Shown here: positions 61,496 to 64,000 of the stretch, piece by piece
How positions within the stretch are numbered: position 1 is the first letter of the stretch
Layout of the letters: each line of letters begins with the position of its first letter
Source: CAZOEL01 sp964578835
GTDB lineage: Bacteria > Desulfobacterota > Syntrophobacteria > Syntrophobacterales > Syntrophobacteraceae
DNA: 64,000 bases
Assembly: GCA_964578835.1 (NCBI GenBank)
Contig: CAZOEL010000024.1
Span: 1-64,000, forward strand
Direction of reading: 5' to 3'
The notes under the pieces: model-generated
What the model saw: the letters and a program-made list of their open reading frames with translations, nothing else
What the model was told of the DNA's origin: nothing
Databases searched by the model: none
Translations under genes and position numbers: made by a program

Positions 61496-63439
61496 TCAAG
61501 CTTCATACGCCCCAGCGGTAATAATCCGCCGGATTTCGCTCTCGAGGGCGCTTACCTGATAAGGTTTTTCCAGCACGCCGCTGAACCCGCACTCGGAGTA
61601 ATGCGCCATAACGGGATCATTTGAATAACCACTCGATACGATTGCTTTGACGGTGGGATCCAATTTCCGAAGATCCATTATTATTTCTCTTCCGCCCATC
61701 CCTCCTCGCACGGTCAAGTCAAGAATCACGACATCGAAGGGATCTCCAGCTTCCAGAGAATTCCTATACAATTCATACGCCTCTTCGCCGCGCCTCGCCA
61801 ATGCCACCGCATAACCCAGATGCTCGAGCATTTTTGAGACAACGCCACGCACCATGTCTTCATCATCCATCACCAGGATCTTATATCTTCTATCGTCCAG
61901 CCCCTTTTGGCAAAGCTCTTTCGTGGCGGCATCCTCTTTTGCTTCGTACGCCGGGAGTAGTATCTGGAAAGTGGCGCCTTCTCCCACCTTCGATTCTGCG
62001 GAAAGGAATCCTTGATGCTGATCAATGATGGAGTAGGCAGCGGCTAGTCCAAGACCTTCTCCGGTGTCGATAGGCGAAGAATAGGGCTCGAATATTCGCT
62101 GGAGCTGCTCCCGGGGGATGAAGCAGCCATTATCCCGTATGGAGATTCTCACATATCTCCCCCTCTTCAGGGGTTGGGGAAGCTCCACCCCTTCAGGAAC
62201 GTTTGACGCCGAAACATGGATGACTCCGTTTTCGGGGGTTGAGCGCCAGGCATTTGTCAGGAGGTTGTTCAGAGCCTGTCTGACCTGTTTCGCATCAACC
62301 TCGGCAGTCCACAAATCATCGGCTATGTTCACATGACATTCAATCTGCGAATGCTTGAAGGCGGCAAGACATATCTCGTTTAACAACCCTGGGAGGGATG
62401 CCGGTCTTCTGATCGGCTTTCCGCCCCTGGAGAAGGGGAGCAACTGCTGAGCAAGATCCCTGGCCTTCCAGGATGCTCGCTCCACTTCTTCAAGGTCCTC
62501 AAAGATGCTGTCGGCAGGGTTGGCGCGCATTTTGGCCAGCGAGACGTTTCCGAGAATGGCGGCAAGGATGTTGTTGAAATCATGCGCGATGCCTCCCGCA
62601 AGATTTCCAATGGCCTCCATTTTTTCCGCCTGGAGGAGCCTCGCTTCCATGCGCTTCTTCTCCGTGACGTCCTCTAAAATGACAAGGAAGCCCGAGTCTT
62701 CTTCCTTGATGGGGAGAAACTTGAGCATTATCAGCTTGTCGCCCATCACAAACGGCGGATCGACGAGATCCTCCGTAGTAGAAAAGCCTTGGGCTTTCAG
62801 CAGTTCACCTATTCGTTCCTGCTCGGCTCCTTCGAACAATTCCTCGAAAGAAGACGCCAAGAGCCTTTCCTCCGGGATGGCGACCAGATTGAGAGCCATC
62901 GGGTTGGCGTAGACGATTCTTGCCTCACGGGTAAGCTCCATTACGCCTTCTGTCATACTCTCCAAGATGACCTCGAAATGGCGCTTTACGGTCAGGAGCT
63001 CTCTGGTGATTTCGCGAGGCCGCATCGCGTCGGCGCCAATAGTCTCTCCACGCGCAGATCCGCGCTCCTTCGAGCCCAATTCCTTCAGAATAGCCAAGAC
63101 ATGGCGCCCCATTTGATCGAAAGGCGCCTTGGCTATGCAGGCGTCCGCGCCGAACCCCAGAAACTCCACATCCTCATCCGCCGCAATGGCTGAAAGAATG
63201 ACCAGATACGCGTCCGCAAGCTCAGGCTTCTTCCGTATGATGCGGCAAAGCCTTTCTCCATTGATGTTGGGCATGATAAGATCTATGAAAATGACTTCCG
63301 GAGTGTAACTCGACAATATGTCCAAAGCTGAAAGCCCATCCTTCGCCGTCAGGACTTCGTATCCTTCTTTTGAGAGCAAACCGCTCATGAATTTCAGCAT
63401 GAGAGGATGGTTATCAACCACCAGTATCTTACCAGCCAT
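61496..63439 (-). CDS. Hybrid sensor histidine kinase (REC-PAS-HisKA-HATPase-REC)
   Basis: A 647-residue cytoplasmic hybrid kinase. An N-terminal receiver (~3-120, FIDLIMPN), a PAS domain (~165-270), HisKA with phospho-histidine in GGIAHDFNNILAAILGN, a HATPase with SIRDNGCFIP and GLGLAAAYS, and a C-terminal receiver (~530-647, VVILDLTVRGGMGG). The G1 box reads DNGCFI instead of DxGxGI, a small departure that may affect nucleotide binding. The start at ATG 63439 begins MAGKILVVDNHP; nine further codons upstream are possible. An Hpt gene lies 108 bp upstream on the same strand, so the two may form one phosphorelay. Confidence 0.87.
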   Translation of the reverse strand: MAGKILVVDNHPLMLKFMSGLLSKEGYEVLTAKDGLSALDILSSYTPEVIFIDLIMPNINGERLCRIIRKKPELADAYLVILSAIAADEDVEFLGFGADACIAKAPFDQMGRHVLAILKELGSKERGSARGETIGADAMRPREITRELLTVKRHFEVILESMTEGVMELTREARIVYANPMALNLVAIPEERLLASSFEELFEGAEQERIGELLKAQGFSTTEDLVDPPFVMGDKLIMLKFLPIKEEDSGFLVILEDVTEKKRMEARLLQAEKMEAIGNLAGGIAHDFNNILAAILGNVSLAKMRANPADSIFEDLEEVERASWKARDLAQQLLPFSRGGKPIRRPASLPGLLNEICLAAFKHSQIECHVNIADDLWTAEVDAKQVRQALNNLLTNAWRSTPENGVIHVSASNVPEGVELPQPLKRGRYVRISIRDNGCFIPREQLQRIFEPYSSPIDTGEGLGLAAAYSIIDQHQGFLSAESKVGEGATFQILLPAYEAKEDAATKELCQKGLDDRRYKILVMDDEDMVRGVVSKMLEHLGYAVALARRGEEAYELYRNSLEAGDPFDVVILDLTVRGGMGGREIIMDLRKLDPTVKAIVSSGYSNDPVMAHYSECGFSGVLEKPYQVSALESEIRRIITAGAYEA

Positions 63440-63546
63440 GACATGAACCTTTCCCTTTGGACTCACCCGATCAATACACAGAAAAGCAGCATAAAGAGCA
63501 CACGAAGACCATTACCCCCGCACACAGGCGCTAAAACGCCTAATCC

Positions 63547-63861
63547 TCACCTGAGCGTACGGGCGACATCTTGCAGCATGCTCCGAAGCAGCGCCACTGC
63601 TTCAAAACCGCCCTGGAGCGCGCCGCTCCTGGCCTCCGACTCCATCTCTTGAGCTTTCCGCGTAATCTCGTCGAGCCCGAAATTGAGAGCCGCTCCCTTC
63701 AGTGAATGGGCGTAGCGAGCAACATCAGGAATGTTGTTTTCTCCAAGCGCCGCTTCCACCATATCCAGATCCGATTTGCCGCTCTCAATAAATATATCCA
63801 TCATTTCAAGAACTTCGTCTTCTTTAAGCCCGAGATCCTGCATTATCCTTTTGACGTTCAT
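63547..63861 (-). CDS. Histidine phosphotransfer (Hpt) protein
   Basis: A 104-residue four-helix Hpt protein. The phospho-histidine lies in VARYAHSLKGAALNFG, the canonical HxLKG motif, after an acidic helix (DIFIESGKSDLDMVEAALGE). It lies directly upstream of the hybrid kinase gene and could pass phosphate between the two receivers or to another regulator. The ATG follows CGGGGGGAGG. The remaining bases to the window end show no feature that I can support. Confidence 0.9.
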   Translation of the reverse strand: MNVKRIMQDLGLKEDEVLEMMDIFIESGKSDLDMVEAALGENNIPDVARYAHSLKGAALNFGLDEITRKAQEMESEARSGALQGGFEAVALLRSMLQDVARTLR

Positions 63862-64000
63862 ACCGCCTCCCCCCGCAAACAGTCTTTCCCATACAATTCA
63901 TAAAAGAATTATTACTGGCCTTTCCATCCTCGCCTAAAAAGAAATCTCTAAGACTGATTGCTTCCGGAGCAAGGCGCTCCCAGCGATGAACTTTTCCTTT

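Overview
The window looks like the chromosome of a Gram-negative anaerobe, probably a member of the Desulfobacterota (former Deltaproteobacteria). This is inferred from lpxC, a 14-subunit complex I locus with a fused nuoBCD gene, several sigma54-type signals, an acetylene-hydratase-like molybdoenzyme, and many families of short palindromic repeats. No species was identified. All family assignments come from reading the translated sequence; no database was searched.

Layout. 1-8.8 kb: a TPR membrane protein cut by the window edge, a decayed SARP/BTAD-type NTPase regulator, a fragment of a phosphate-binding protein, lpxC with a good sigma54-like promoter, and an OafA-type acyltransferase. 9.1-16.7 kb: a phosphate regulon with phoB, phoR, pstB and phoU on the plus strand facing pstS, pstC and pstA on the minus strand. 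Both outer ends carry Pho-box-like repeats with 11-bp spacing, and the centre is filled with repeats. 16.8-21.3 kb: a histidine kinase gene hollowed out by two repeat elements, a large hybrid sensor kinase, a small exported protein and a MarC protein.

21.5-32.6 kb: an accessory island flanked by two nearly identical complete tRNA-Leu(TAA) genes. Its left half is a row of small genes (a broken DUF2971 gene and three toxin-antitoxin-like modules) separated by attC-like imperfect palindromes, resembling an integron cassette array without an integrase, followed by an EF-hand protein. Its right half is a tightly overlapping four-gene operon: a C5 cytosine methyltransferase, a Vsr-type nuclease, a 998-residue protein with both a MORC/MutL-like and a histidine-kinase-like ATPase module, and a receiver-like protein. 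This operon is the strongest candidate for an unusual system: a restriction-modification-like defence whose effector may be controlled by a built-in phosphorelay. A further toxin-antitoxin pair lies just outside the island.

33.9-49.3 kb: nuoA-BCD-E-F-G-H-I-J-K-L-M-N, a complete NADH-quinone oxidoreductase broken by repeat-filled gaps between F and G and between G and H. The F/G gap contains a 183-bp MITE-like element with a 9-bp target duplication. 50.0-64 kb: a molybdopterin oxidoreductase with its GAF/sigma54 activator, a fumarylacetoacetate-hydrolase family protein, myo-inositol-phosphate synthase, an O6-alkylguanine methyltransferase, a metallo-beta-lactamase-fold hydrolase, a PanE-like reductase, a TPR protein, a glycine-zipper lipoprotein, a hybrid kinase and an Hpt protein. 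The repeats (called families A to F here) sit mostly between genes and at the broken ends of pseudogenes.
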